DNA of 64,000 bases from Synechococcus sp. HK01-R. GTDB lineage: Bacteria > Cyanobacteriota > Cyanobacteriia > PCC-6307 > Cyanobiaceae. Location of the stretch: positions 186,001 through 250,000 of the forward strand of contig NZ_CP059059.1 of assembly GCF_014217855.1 (NCBI RefSeq), read 5' to 3'. Positions 9,277 through 19,950 of the stretch are shown here, one piece after another. The notes beneath the pieces are model-generated. The model was given only the letters and a program-made list of their open reading frames with translations. It had not been told where the DNA came from and searched no databases. Every line of letters begins with the position of its first letter. Position 1 is the stretch's first letter. A program made the translations under genes and the position numbers.

Positions 9277-10572
9277 ATGACAGCGCTTCGACGTCTGGCA
9301 GCTCTGCTATCCGATCTACGGCTGGCCATTGCGCTGCTGCTGCTGATCGCGATCGCCAGTGCCTTCGGCACCATCCTTCCTCAGGGGGAAGATCCTGCGC
9401 TTTACCTCGATCGCTTTAACAACGATCCCTGGCTGGGACTGATCAACGGCGATCGAATGCTCGCCCTCCAGCTGGATCATGTTTACAGCAGCTTCTGGTT
9501 TCTCAGTCTTCTCGGCTGGCTCGGGCTGGCCTTAATCCTCTGCAGCTGGCGACGCCAATGGCCCGCTCTCCAGACCGCCCTCCGTTGGATTGATTACCGC
9601 GAACCGCGTCAGCTCAGCAAACTGGCCCTGGCCGAGAGCCTGAGCCTCGATGACGCGAGCACGGGGCTCCGACGGCTGGCGAGCAGCCTCAGGGAGCGTG
9701 GTTGGCAAGTTCAGGAGCACGGGGAACGTTTCAGTGCACGCCGGGGAGTGGTAGGCCGCGTTGGCCCGCTACTTGTGCACACGGGGCTTGTCCTGCTGAT
9801 GCTGGGTGCCGCCTGGGGGGCACTGGCTGGTCATCGCCTCGAGCGCTATCTGGCACCTGGGCGCAGTCTCGACCTTCTGAATCGCCAGGGAGAGAGCCAG
9901 CTCACCCTCACCCTCGAGCAGTTCGCGATCGAAAGGGATCCCGCTGGGCGGCCCGAGCAGTTCCGCTCGGTTTTAGAGCTTCAGGCGCCTAACGACGCCA
10001 GCCCCTCCATCCACGAGATCAGCGTCAACCACCCACTCCGTTTTCGCGGGATGACGGTGTATCAGGCCGACTGGTCACTGGCGGCAATCACGGTGCAATT
10101 GGGCAACAGCCCAAGGCTGCAACTTCCTCTGCAGACCTTTCCGGAACTCGGAGATCAGCTCTGGGGTCTGGTGCTCCCCACCCGGCCGGATGGCAGCGAA
10201 CCAGTGCTTCTAGCCCTCAGCACCGAAGAGGGCCCTGTGCAGGTGTTTGGCAGCGGCGGCGACTCCTTGGCCAATCTGCGCCCAGGGGGGGCGGCAGCAG
10301 AAATCAATGGTCTGCCGCTGCGTGTGTGGGACGTGATGCCAGCCAGCGGTCTGCTGCTGAAACGTGATCCTGGAGTCCCTCTGGTCTATGCAGGCTTTGC
10401 TATCACCCTGCTGGGGGGCGGCCTGAGCCTGGTGGCCACCCGTCAGCTCTGGGCCATCCTTGACCCCGAAGGCAGGAAGCTGCATGTGGGCGGCCTCTGC
10501 AATCGCAACCTGGGGGGCTTCGCCCGGGAGCTGCCGGAGCTCATCAGCAAGGCTGGCGGCTGCCGTGACTGA
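9277..10572 (+). CDS. ccsB: Cytochrome c biogenesis protein CcsB (Ccs1/ResB)
   Basis: Ccs1/CcsB, with CcsA, forms the System II complex that delivers and attaches heme to c-type cytochromes on the lumenal side. The 431-residue protein has three N-terminal membrane segments (about 10-30, 70-90 and 160-185) typical of the ResB family, a large lumenal domain containing [17 protein letters not shown], and a final membrane segment ([20 protein letters not shown]). It starts at ATG 9277, 35 bases after ccdA, and its 3' end overlaps the convergent queF by 29 bases. Confidence 0.95.
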   Translation: MTALRRLAALLSDLRLAIALLLLIAIASAFGTILPQGEDPALYLDRFNNDPWLGLINGDRMLALQLDHVYSSFWFLSLLGWLGLALILCSWRRQWPALQTALRWIDYREPRQLSKLALAESLSLDDASTGLRRLASSLRERGWQVQEHGERFSARRGVVGRVGPLLVHTGLVLLMLGAAWGALAGHRLERYLAPGRSLDLLNRQGESQLTLTLEQFAIERDPAGRPEQFRSVLELQAPNDASPSIHEISVNHPLRFRGMTVYQADWSLAAITVQLGNSPRLQLPLQTFPELGDQLWGLVLPTRPDGSEPVLLALSTEEGPVQVFGSGGDSLANLRPGGAAAEINGLPLRVWDVMPASGLLLKRDPGVPLVYAGFAITLLGGGLSLVATRQLWAILDPEGRKLHVGGLCNRNLGGFARELPELISKAGGCRD

Positions 10573-10954
10573 CACGTACGACGGTGTGCACATTGCCGCG
10601 GGGGTGGAAATCTGCCTCCAGCTGCATCCAGACCGGATCACAGGCCGCCACAAGATCATCAAGGATCCTGTTGGCCACCTCTTCATGGGAGATGGTGCGA
10701 TCGCGATAGCTGTTCACATAAAGCTTGATGGCCTTCAGCTCCACCACCCGGGGACCGGGTTGGTAGAGCAAACGCAAAACCGCGAAATCCGGATATCCCG
10801 AGAAGGGGCAGAGACACGTGAATTCAGGTAGTTCAATCGCCACCTCATAGGGACGCCCAGGACGGGGATTGTCGAAGCAAATCAACTCGGCCTCGGCGAT
10901 GGCACGCTCGCCATAGAGGGGAGTGCGGGTGGTTTCAGAGGCGGAGGAAGCCAA
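10544..10954 (-). CDS. queF: NADPH-dependent 7-cyano-7-deazaguanine reductase
   Basis: QueF reduces preQ0 to preQ1 in queuosine biosynthesis. The 136-residue protein is the short unimodular type. The catalytic cysteine is in TCLCP (Cys49, by alignment with the family's LCP motif), the general acid is Asp56 in YPDFA, and the QueF motif [15 protein letters not shown] is present. It starts at ATG 10954 and reads divergently from the riboswitch-led DUF4278 gene. The convergent 3' overlap with ccsB leaves no room for a terminator between them. Confidence 0.96.
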   Translation of the reverse strand: MASSASETTRTPLYGERAIAEAELICFDNPRPGRPYEVAIELPEFTCLCPFSGYPDFAVLRLLYQPGPRVVELKAIKLYVNSYRDRTISHEEVANRILDDLVAACDPVWMQLEADFHPRGNVHTVVRVSHGSRQPC

Positions 10955-11019
10955 GACACAAGGCGCGAAGTGATCACCACGCTACAAACTCACAAAAGCT
11001 TCACAAACAAAGAGCGAAA

Positions 11020-11036
11020 CTGTTCACTATGAACAG
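11020..11036. promoter_or_regulatory. Inverted repeat, candidate operator upstream of DUF4278 gene
   Basis: CTGTTCA-CTA-TGAACAG is a perfect 7-bp inverted repeat between the divergent queF and DUF4278 genes, about 35 bases upstream of the riboswitch core. It does not fit the NtcA consensus GTA-N8-TAC. It could bind another dimeric regulator or fold in RNA. The function is unknown. Confidence 0.35.
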
Positions 11037-11068
11037 CAGTTTTGAGATACAACATTCTTGAAGGACAA

Positions 11069-11145
11069 AACGTTGAGCTTGGTCGGCGCTTCGGCGCCGG
11101 TCGACCAGCCGGAAGTAGCCCTCCGCAAGGCGAAGCAACGCTCCT
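11069..11145 (+). promoter_or_regulatory. Candidate glutamine riboswitch (glnA / downstream-peptide type)
   Basis: The region folds as a glutamine aptamer. Stem P1 is CGTTG (11071-11075) with CAACG (11136-11140). An internal hairpin spans GGTCGGCGC-TTCG-GCGCCGGTCGACC. The conserved junction words GGAAGTAG (11111-11118) and CGAAGCAACGC (11131-11141) closely match the class consensus as I know it (GGAAGUAG and CGAAGGAACGC). It sits 60 bases ahead of a small DUF4278 gene, the usual place in marine picocyanobacteria. The call is by eye; a covariance-model score would settle it. Confidence 0.75.
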
Positions 11146-11204
11146 TCCATCGAAGCGGTCCCCGATTCGCTCGGGTGAACTCCCATCCCTTCGAGGTTCC
11201 AACC

Positions 11205-11423
11205 ATGTCTGTCAAACAACGCACTTATCGAGGCGTCGCTTATGACGCCAACCAACACGAGCAGCCAAGCCAAACCAAGGTCGATCACACCTACCGCGGT
11301 CAGCATTACGAGGCTCCGCTCCGCCATGAGTCCGCCGATGCCGACGCCAGTGTCGAGCTGCACTACCGCGGCAACACCTATCAGCACAGGCAAGCGGAAG
11401 CCAGCCAGCAGGCCAACCGCTGA
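11205..11423 (+). CDS. DUF4278 small protein, possible PirA-like PII partner
   Basis: This 72-residue protein contains three copies of a YRG motif (TYRGVAY, TYRGQHYEAP, HYRGNTYQHR), the mark of the DUF4278 family. PirA of Synechocystis, which as I recall belongs to this family, binds PII and lowers arginine synthesis. Here the gene lies behind a candidate glutamine riboswitch and two genes before glnB, so a nitrogen-status role is a reasonable inference. I chose ATG 11205 because the open frame upstream is occupied by the riboswitch. Confidence 0.8.
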   Translation: MSVKQRTYRGVAYDANQHEQPSQTKVDHTYRGQHYEAPLRHESADADASVELHYRGNTYQHRQAEASQQANR

Positions 11424-11492
11424 TTCGGTCGCAAAAGGCACAACTGTTGCCTGGGCGCCACGCCGTAATGGAGTGGTCGCTCAGGCTTTTTC

Positions 11493-11720
11493 ATGGATCT
11501 CTGCCTGTACAGCTCCGAAAGCTCCATCCGGCTCCGACCGGGCAGTATCCACGGCATGCTCTGGTTGCAGACGCATTTCGAGAGCGAACACTGGTCGCTA
11601 CTGGCCGATGGCTTGGTGACCCTTCCCCCCGCCGATGCCGACGCCCTAAGCGCCGATGCAAGTGCGGCAGGTCTGCAACTGACGTACCTGCCAGCCCTGT
11701 CGCCATCCGGCCAGATCTGA
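11493..11720 (+). CDS. Short hypothetical protein upstream of glnB
   Basis: This 75-residue acidic protein starts at ATG 11493 and stops 37 bases before glnB, on the same strand. It has no signal peptide, membrane segment or motif that I recognise; a tryptophan occurs in MLWLQTHFESEHWSLLADGL. It is probably co-transcribed with glnB. No clear Shine-Dalgarno sequence is visible, so the gene call is moderate. Confidence 0.6.
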   Translation: MDLCLYSSESSIRLRPGSIHGMLWLQTHFESEHWSLLADGLVTLPPADADALSADASAAGLQLTYLPALSPSGQI

Positions 11721-12095
<375 letters not shown>

Positions 12096-12104
12096 AGCAG
12101 TCTT

Positions 12105-12920
12105 CTAGAGCCCCAGGGTTGCCCTTGCCAGCGCCTGCAAGCTTTCAGCTGTAGGCATCTGCACTGGGGCTCCCTGGGCGAGCCAAAGCAAATATTCGTG
12201 GTTTCCAGCCGGACCGGTGATCGGTGATGCCACGAGACCATGGGGGTTCCAACCCAGTGGTGATGCTGCATCGATCACCCCAATCAGGGCATCCCGATGG
12301 GCATCAGGGTCCCGCACCACACCTCCTTTACCGACCCGTTCCCGACCCACCTCAAACTGAGGCTTCACCAACAACACCGCCTCCGCTTTCGTCGGATCCA
12401 GCAGGCCCCGTAGTGCTGGAAGCACTAGGCCCAGAGAGATGAACGACACATCGGCGACCGCCAATGTGGGCCTGGGGTCATCCACATCGAAGAGCTCGTC
12501 TGGCGTGAGACGACGCAGGTTTGTTCGTTCCCTCAGCACCACCCGCTCATCCGTTCGCAAGCTCCAGGCCGTCTGCCCGTAGCCCACATCAATGCCGTAC
12601 ACCTTGGCGGCCCCGTGCTGCAGGAGGCAGTCGGTGAAACCACCCGTGGAGATCCCGCCATCCAGGCAGATGCGTCCATCCAATTGCAAAGGGAAAGCTT
12701 CCAGAGCCGCAAGCAACTTGTCGCCACCCCTGGAGACGAAGCGAGGGGGCTGTTCGACGATCACCTCAAGATCAGGGGCGACCTCGACACCAGGTTTGTC
12801 CAGGAGTTGTCCATGGACATCCCGCACCCGACCTGCACGGATGAGCTGCTGGGCCTGCTGACGCGAAGGCACCAGGCCAAGGGTCAGCAGATGCAGATCC
12901 AGTCGTTGTTTACGGGCCAT
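12105..12920 (-). CDS. tlyA: TlyA family rRNA 2'-O-methyltransferase
   Basis: This 271-residue protein has an N-terminal S4 RNA-binding domain (RLDLHLLTLGLVPSRQQAQQ) followed by an FtsJ-like methyltransferase domain (LDGGISTGGFTDCLL, then VYGIDVGYGQ). TlyA enzymes methylate ribose of 16S and/or 23S rRNA; the family was once called hemolysin A. The ATG at 12920 gives MARKQRLD, directly at the S4 domain, and is preferred to an upstream start that adds 28 unrelated residues. It converges on glnB with a nine-base gap. Confidence 0.93.
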   Translation of the reverse strand: MARKQRLDLHLLTLGLVPSRQQAQQLIRAGRVRDVHGQLLDKPGVEVAPDLEVIVEQPPRFVSRGGDKLLAALEAFPLQLDGRICLDGGISTGGFTDCLLQHGAAKVYGIDVGYGQTAWSLRTDERVVLRERTNLRRLTPDELFDVDDPRPTLAVADVSFISLGLVLPALRGLLDPTKAEAVLLVKPQFEVGRERVGKGGVVRDPDAHRDALIGVIDAASPLGWNPHGLVASPITGPAGNHEYLLWLAQGAPVQMPTAESLQALARATLGL

Positions 12921-13019
12921 TTCGTCATAAAAGCAGAGGAGAAAACGGAACAAAAACCAGGGTTCCTCCCGGAGCGGCGGTGACCACCAGGAAGATCGTT
13001 CCAAGCCGCCCGCAAGGAC

Positions 13020-13283
13020 GTGTCAGCCCATCAGCCCCCCCGCTCCAAGAAGCGCATCAGGACATCCCCTCGCCCACATCTGCGGGGCCTGCCAAGCGTC
13101 GAGCCAAACCGCGTCCTTGAACTGCTCCCCCCCGGCACTTTCGTGACCATCGACAATCACCCGAGCGATCTGCCTCCCTTTCAGGTGATCGAATGCCGTG
13201 GAGGGCGTTGCTGGGTGCGCCAGCAGGCCTGGGGGCAACACGTGCAGTGGGAAGTGGAGCATCAACGCCTGACGTCGGCCTAA
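13020..13283 (+). CDS. Conserved-looking small hypothetical protein
   Basis: This 87-residue basic protein starts at GTG 13020. The N-terminus is rich in Arg, Lys and Pro (SKKRIRTSPRPHLRG) and the rest could form a small beta domain (PPGTFVTIDNHP, CRGGRCWVRQQAW). It lies 68 bases before purB on the same strand and may be co-transcribed with it. I recognise no family. Confidence 0.65.
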   Translation: MSAHQPPRSKKRIRTSPRPHLRGLPSVEPNRVLELLPPGTFVTIDNHPSDLPPFQVIECRGGRCWVRQQAWGQHVQWEVEHQRLTSA

Positions 13284-13351
13284 GAGACGTGCTCCTCCTG
13301 AGCAACCCAGCCCAGGCCATACATTGGTGAGGTCGTTGCCACGCGCTGGCC

Positions 13352-14647
13352 TTGATCGAGAGATACACCCTGCCTGAGATGGGCGCGCTCTGGACTGACC
13401 GGGCGAAATATCAGAGCTGGCTCGATGTAGAGGTCGCCGCCTGCGAAGCCAACTGCAGCCTTGGCCGTGTGCCAGAAGACGCCATGCAGGACATTCGCAC
13501 GAAATCGGCCTTCGAGCCGGAGCGAATCCTGGAGATCGAGGCCGAAGTGCGTCACGACGTGATCGCTTTCCTCACGAATGTGAATGAACACGTCGGCGAT
13601 GCGGGTCGCTACATCCACGTGGGCATGACCAGCAGCGATGTGCTGGACACTGGCTTGGCTCTGCAACTGAAAGCATCGGTGGCTCTGCTGCGTCAGGAGC
13701 TAGCCGCCCTGGATGCAGCCATCGCCAAGTTGGCCTCTGAGCACAAGTCCACGGTGATGATCGGCCGCTCCCACGCGATTCATGGGGAACCGATCACCTT
13801 CGGATTCAAGCTGGCCGGCTGGCTCGCGGAGACCCGTCGCAATGCCGATCGCCTCGAGCGGCTGGAAAAGGATGTGGCCGTAGGCCAGATCAGCGGCGCC
13901 ATGGGCACCTACGCCAACACGGATCCTGAAGTTGAACGCCTCACCTGCGAGCGCCTCGGCCTCACTCCAGACACCGCCAGCACCCAGGTGATCTCCCGTG
14001 ATCGTCACGCCGATTACATCCAAACTTTGGCCCTCGTCGGCGCCTCGCTCGACCGATTCGCGACCGAGATCCGCAACTTGCAACGGACTGACGTTCTTGA
14101 AGTGGAAGAGAGCTTTGCCAAAGGGCAGAAGGGCAGTTCCGCCATGCCCCACAAGCGCAATCCAATCCGCAGCGAACGCATCAGCGGCCTCGCGCGGGTG
14201 CTGCGGAGCTACGTAGTAGCCGCTCTCGAGAACGTCGCCCTCTGGCATGAACGCGACATCAGCCACAGTTCCACCGAGCGGATGATGCTTCCCGACTGCT
14301 CGGTGACACTGCACTTCATGCTGCGGGAGATGACGGCCGTTGTCGCCGGTCTGGGGGTCTATCCCGACAACATGCGTCGCAACATGAACGTGTATGGCGG
14401 CGTGGTCTTCAGCCAACGCGTGCTTCTTGGCTTGGTGGATGCCGGGATGAGCCGAGAGGATGCCTATCGGGTGGTTCAGCGCAACGCCCACACCGCCTGG
14501 AACAGCAACGGCGGCGACTTCCGGGCCAACCTGGCGGCAGATCCTGAAGTCACTGACAAACTCAGCGCCGAGCAGCTAGCTAACTGCTTCAGCACAGATC
14601 TACACCAGTCCAATCTCGGCGTGATCTGGGAGCGACTGGGACTCTGA
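13352..14647 (+). CDS. purB: Adenylosuccinate lyase
   Basis: PurB catalyses two steps of purine synthesis: fumarate release from SAICAR and from adenylosuccinate. The 431-residue protein shows the superfamily regions TSSDVLDTGLALQL, GRSHAIHGEP (catalytic His) and the signature GSSAMPHKRNPI with the mobile-loop serines. The start is TTG 13352, giving MIERYTLPEMGALW, which matches the family N-terminus; no ATG or GTG is available at that place. fumC, another fumarate-handling member of the same superfamily, follows about 110 bases later. Confidence 0.97.
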   Translation: MIERYTLPEMGALWTDRAKYQSWLDVEVAACEANCSLGRVPEDAMQDIRTKSAFEPERILEIEAEVRHDVIAFLTNVNEHVGDAGRYIHVGMTSSDVLDTGLALQLKASVALLRQELAALDAAIAKLASEHKSTVMIGRSHAIHGEPITFGFKLAGWLAETRRNADRLERLEKDVAVGQISGAMGTYANTDPEVERLTCERLGLTPDTASTQVISRDRHADYIQTLALVGASLDRFATEIRNLQRTDVLEVEESFAKGQKGSSAMPHKRNPIRSERISGLARVLRSYVVAALENVALWHERDISHSSTERMMLPDCSVTLHFMLREMTAVVAGLGVYPDNMRRNMNVYGGVVFSQRVLLGLVDAGMSREDAYRVVQRNAHTAWNSNGGDFRANLAADPEVTDKLSAEQLANCFSTDLHQSNLGVIWERLGL

Positions 14648-14662
14648 CGCCCTGAACGCTGC

Positions 14663-14760
14663 ATGTTCTGGACCCCCTACGCAGACTGGATCTATGTGGT
14701 GGTGAGCGTCAGTGGCTTGCTGCTGATCATCGCCATGGTGCTCAGGCCCAATCCAAAACG

Positions 14761-14764
<4 letters not shown>
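14663..14764 (+). CDS. 33-residue single-pass membrane protein
   Basis: This short open frame codes MFWTPYADWIYVVVSVSGLL and then a hydrophobic stretch ending in RPNPKR: an aromatic N-terminus, one membrane helix (about 10-27) and a basic tail. Its TGA overlaps the fumC ATG (ATGA at 14761-14764), a normal coupling arrangement, and it starts 15 bases after purB. It is the size of small photosynthetic or regulatory membrane peptides, but I do not recognise it. Confidence 0.6.
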
Positions 14765-16158
<1,394 letters not shown>

Positions 16159-16174
16159 CCCCTGAAGCGGCCCG

Positions 16175-18949
16175 TCAGGCAGCCCGTTCCGTGGCTGGGT
16201 TCAATCCTCCGGATTCCGCCGCCGCGGCCTTCAGCAGATCATCAGCTTCGGCCACCGGGAAGCGGTTGATCGCTTTGAGCGCCTGGCGAGCGTGGCTACG
16301 CAGCTGCTCGCTGATCGCCTCGCAGTAGGGCACCTGCGCCAGCAAATCCACGGTGCGCCGCATGATCCGCACCACATCACCCTCGTCCAGGGAGGTATTG
16401 GCGATCAGATCGTTCCAGGCCGTGCCGCGCGCCCAGGCCTCCACCAGCCCCATCAGCTCCGGCTCCCACCAAGCAGGCACCACCACCTGGGCGCGCTCCT
16501 GGGCCCGAAGCAACTCGCGACGGATTCCCATCAGATCGTGGAGTGCCTCCTCTGCCCGAGGCGGCGGTGGGAATCCGCTCCATAAATCAGGGCGATTGAC
16601 CTCCGTACTGATCGCCTCAAACACAGCCGCAAGTTCCGCTGGCGGCAGATCATCGAGATGGCCACTCATCAGAGCCAGGCCCAACCACAGTTCGTTATCT
16701 CCCCGCAGAGCCGCCACGGTGCGGCCTATCTCGGTGGGTTCCAGATCATCGAGGCAGCCGAAGTGCTGCAGGATTTCGATCAAGGCCAGGAAGGTTTCCC
16801 AGTGGCGGTTGGCGCGGTGATGAAGCAGCTGCTGACGCTCGCTGATCTCCAACTCCAGCTCCTCCATGCGGCGCCGATGCTTCTTGAGCTGGCGGCGATC
16901 CCCCCAGCGGTGCGCCGGGTGAGCCTCGAGGTCGGCCTCCAGCTCCTGCACAAGACGGGCCTGGGAGAGAACCTCTCCGGCCAGGTCGTACTGAGGAGTG
17001 GTCATGTCATGGCGTTGGGCGATATGGCCCACGGCGAGTGCCAGACCGCCACTGCGTTGATCCCCATGGCGGAGCTCACCCGATCGACGCAGTTCAGGGG
17101 CCTCAACCCCATGCACCTGCAGGCAGCTCAGCTCCGCATGCAAGCTCACCACAGCCTGGCAAGGCAGCAGCAGCCAGACATTGTCGTGGGTGAGGCAAAG
17201 CAGCAGGGGGAACTGACCAGGACCGTCCTGCTTATCGACGATCACCGCTGGCGTCACCGCGCCCCGCAACTGCGGGGCCTTAAGACTCACCAGGGTGCCG
17301 ACACTGGCGAACTGCAAAGCCAACGTCAGCTCATGGGCCAGGGTCTCCTCCGCCTGCTGCTGCAGGATCCTCAACAGACGCCGCTCCTCCCGCAATCGGG
17401 CCCGACGCTTCTCGTAATCCTCGAAGTCTTCCCAAGGCACATCCCCAGCTGTGCCCTGCAACTGACCCAGCTGAAGCCTGAGCTGGGTGAGGATCTCCTC
17501 CTCCTCCACCAAATCCAGGCTCGCCAGATAGCGCCCGAAGCTGCGCTCCACGAGCTCCCTCGCCTTGGCGAGATCATGGCGTTGCAAGAGATTGAGCACC
17601 ATCCCATAGCTGGGGTTGAACTGACTCACCAGCGGATCGGCTGGACTGGTGGCCAGTTGTCCTGCCTCGCGCACCCCCTCGAACCGGCTCTGCACCGTCA
17701 CCACATACCCCTGGGAGTCAAGGCCACGCCGGCCGGCCCGGCCGGCCATTTGCAGAAATTCACTGGCCATCAGCGGCCGGTGGCCCCGTTCAGTGCGTTT
17801 CGACAGGGCTGCAATCACCGTGCTGCGCGCCGGCATGTTGATCCCCGCCGCCAGGGTTTCCGTGGCGAAGACCACCTTCACCAACCCCTCCTGGAACAGC
17901 TCCTCGATCAGCTCCTTCCAGGCGGGAAGCACGCCGGCATGGTGGGCCGCGATGCCACGAAGCAGGGCATCGGCATGCAAGCCATCACGGACCGCCTCCG
18001 GATTGGCGCTGGCATAGGCCTTGAGACGAGATCGGATTCGAGCCTGCTCGGCATCGCTCACCAGACATTGCACCCCCAGATCGCGCACCGCCTTATCGCA
18101 CCCCCTGCGGCTGAAGATGAAGTAAATCGCGGGAAGCATGTCGCGCTCCGCCATCTGGGCCACGACGAAGCTGATCGGTGGTGGCTCCGGCTGGGGAGGT
18201 TTCGGGGAGCGTCCTTTGCGTTTGCTGCCCTTCGGAGCGCGCCAAACCTTGCAATTGGGATGCAGTCCGGTCCCTTCCTCATTCAGCAAGGGATGCAGTC
18301 CCTTGGCACTGCAGAAACTGAACTGAAGCGGCACCGGCCTGAAATCACTCAGCACCAGACGGGTGGGTCCATGCACCCGCTCAATCCAATCGGTCAGCTG
18401 ACCGGCATTGGCCACCGTGGCCGACAGGGCCACCAACTGGACCGCTGGCGGGCAGTGAATGATCGACTCCTCCCAGACCGTGCCCCGCTGGGAATCGTTC
18501 ATGTAGTGGCATTCATCGAGCACCACCGCCTCAACATCCGCAAGCGGATCGTCATGCTCGTCCGCTTCCGCATAGAGCATGTTGCGGAAGATCTCGGTGG
18601 TCATCACCACGATGGAGGCCTCCCGGTTGACGCTGAGATCACCGGTCATCAAACCGACGTTCTCCGCCCCAAACTGCCTGCGGAAATCACGCAGTTTCTG
18701 GTTGGAAAGCGCCTTGAGAGGCGTGGTGTAAAAAACCTTCTGGCCGTGGGCCATCGCCCGATAGATGGCATATTCACCGACGAGCGTCTTACCGGAGCCG
18801 GTGGGGGCACTCACGACAACCGAATGCCCCTGATTCAGGGCATCGATCGCCTCCAGCTGAAAGGCATCCAGGGGGAAGGGAAAGATCCGCGCCGGATCTG
18901 GCGACCCCACGCTCGCGGGCTCAGCAGCCTGGGTATCGGTTTCCGCCAT
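16175..18949 (-). CDS. Ski2/Mtr4-like DExH RNA helicase
   Basis: This 924-residue superfamily 2 helicase has Walker A APTGSGKT (48-55), the DECH box at about 145-148, SAT in motif III, FIFSRRGCDKA, and motif VI in AGRAGRRGLD. The C-terminal part resembles the DSHCT region of Ski2/Mtr4 proteins, which cyanobacteria and chloroplasts (ISE2) have; a role in RNA processing or decay is inferred. The ATG at 18949 gives MAETDTQAAEP. It is the second gene of a pair, 10 bases after the BASS transporter stop. Confidence 0.92.
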   Translation of the reverse strand: MAETDTQAAEPASVGSPDPARIFPFPLDAFQLEAIDALNQGHSVVVSAPTGSGKTLVGEYAIYRAMAHGQKVFYTTPLKALSNQKLRDFRRQFGAENVGLMTGDLSVNREASIVVMTTEIFRNMLYAEADEHDDPLADVEAVVLDECHYMNDSQRGTVWEESIIHCPPAVQLVALSATVANAGQLTDWIERVHGPTRLVLSDFRPVPLQFSFCSAKGLHPLLNEEGTGLHPNCKVWRAPKGSKRKGRSPKPPQPEPPPISFVVAQMAERDMLPAIYFIFSRRGCDKAVRDLGVQCLVSDAEQARIRSRLKAYASANPEAVRDGLHADALLRGIAAHHAGVLPAWKELIEELFQEGLVKVVFATETLAAGINMPARSTVIAALSKRTERGHRPLMASEFLQMAGRAGRRGLDSQGYVVTVQSRFEGVREAGQLATSPADPLVSQFNPSYGMVLNLLQRHDLAKARELVERSFGRYLASLDLVEEEEILTQLRLQLGQLQGTAGDVPWEDFEDYEKRRARLREERRLLRILQQQAEETLAHELTLALQFASVGTLVSLKAPQLRGAVTPAVIVDKQDGPGQFPLLLCLTHDNVWLLLPCQAVVSLHAELSCLQVHGVEAPELRRSGELRHGDQRSGGLALAVGHIAQRHDMTTPQYDLAGEVLSQARLVQELEADLEAHPAHRWGDRRQLKKHRRRMEELELEISERQQLLHHRANRHWETFLALIEILQHFGCLDDLEPTEIGRTVAALRGDNELWLGLALMSGHLDDLPPAELAAVFEAISTEVNRPDLWSGFPPPPRAEEALHDLMGIRRELLRAQERAQVVVPAWWEPELMGLVEAWARGTAWNDLIANTSLDEGDVVRIMRRTVDLLAQVPYCEAISEQLRSHARQALKAINRFPVAEADDLLKAAAAESGGLNPATERAA

Positions 18950-18959
18950 AGAAGCGATC

Positions 18960-19886
18960 CTAGGGACGCTTCCGCCACCAGGCCGCCAGCGCACTGCCCA
19001 TCAGGGAATGAACCACGGCGGAGATAGCCCCTGGGAGGGCGGTGAGGGGGCTGGTGAATCCTCCGCTTCGAGCCAGCACCACCGCCAGACCCGAGTTCTG
19101 CATGCCCACCTCGATGCTGATGGTGCGTGCTGCCCGTCGAGACTCCCCGAGCAGAACCGGCAACACCAGACCCAGGAGAAAACCACTGCCATGGAGCAGA
19201 AGGGTGGCCAGCAGCAACAGAAAGCCCTGAGTGAGCAGGGCCTCCCGCTGGGCACCGATGATTCCAGCAACGATCAAGGCGATCGCTAACACAGCAACTG
19301 GGGGCATCAGCGGCTCGATCCGCCGAGCCAATCCTGGACGCCCCTGCTTGAGCAACACCCCAACAGCCACCGGAATCAACACCACCTGGAGCACATTGGC
19401 CAGAAGCGACCAGCCATCCACAGGCACATAGCGGCCCGCCAAAATGCTGCTCAGCAGCGGTGTAAGACCCACCGCCAAAACGGTGCTGAGGGACGTCATC
19501 ACCACCGAGAGCGCCACATCCGCGCGAGCGATCAAAGCGACCACGTTGCTAGCGGTGCCCCCTGGGCAACAGCCGACCAGAATCAAGCCGACGGCAAGCG
19601 GTGGTTCCAAACGCAGGCCCCAGGCCACCAATGCCGCCAGAGACGGCATCACCACAAACTGCAGCAGCACACCCAGCAGGGCTGGCCGCGGCCGAGTCAG
19701 GACCCGACGGAAATCGGCAGGCTCCAGCCCTAGACCCATGCCGAGCATGATCACGGCCAGGGACCACACGATCACCGGACCTGCAACCCAAGCGAACAAG
19801 CCCGGCAACGCCAGGGCGAGACCGGCCGCCAGCAAGGTCCAGCATGGGAAAAGCAGGGTGAAGCGCTCCAGCAGCCGGGGTGGCAT
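18960..19886 (-). CDS. BASS-family sodium/solute symporter
   Basis: This 308-residue membrane protein has about nine or ten segments and belongs to the bile acid:sodium symporter superfamily. The conserved ILVGCCPGGTASNVVALIARADVAL and SIEVGMQNSGLAVVLA motifs surround the sodium and substrate sites. The substrate is not predictable; plastid relatives carry pyruvate and other organic acids. I use ATG 19886 in place of the adjacent TTG. It is co-directional with the helicase gene and divergent from bioF (gap 19887-19950). Confidence 0.92.
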   Translation of the reverse strand: MPPRLLERFTLLFPCWTLLAAGLALALPGLFAWVAGPVIVWSLAVIMLGMGLGLEPADFRRVLTRPRPALLGVLLQFVVMPSLAALVAWGLRLEPPLAVGLILVGCCPGGTASNVVALIARADVALSVVMTSLSTVLAVGLTPLLSSILAGRYVPVDGWSLLANVLQVVLIPVAVGVLLKQGRPGLARRIEPLMPPVAVLAIALIVAGIIGAQREALLTQGFLLLLATLLLHGSGFLLGLVLPVLLGESRRAARTISIEVGMQNSGLAVVLARSGGFTSPLTALPGAISAVVHSLMGSALAAWWRKRP

Positions 19887-19950
19887 CAAAGGAACCAGGC
19901 AGGCAACTTCACCATCCTGTCCTGCCCTGGCACTGCAGCAGAGTAAGGAG

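Noticed and set aside
11001..11441. Hydrophobic antisense frame over the DUF4278 gene and riboswitch
   Set aside because: Looks like a membrane protein, but it is the complement of a polar repeat protein; the sense strand has a riboswitch and a known family.
16658..19027. 789-codon open frame antisense to the helicase gene
   Set aside because: Shadow frame from GC-rich codon use; the composition is rich in His, Gln and Arg with no domain, while the sense frame has all helicase motifs.
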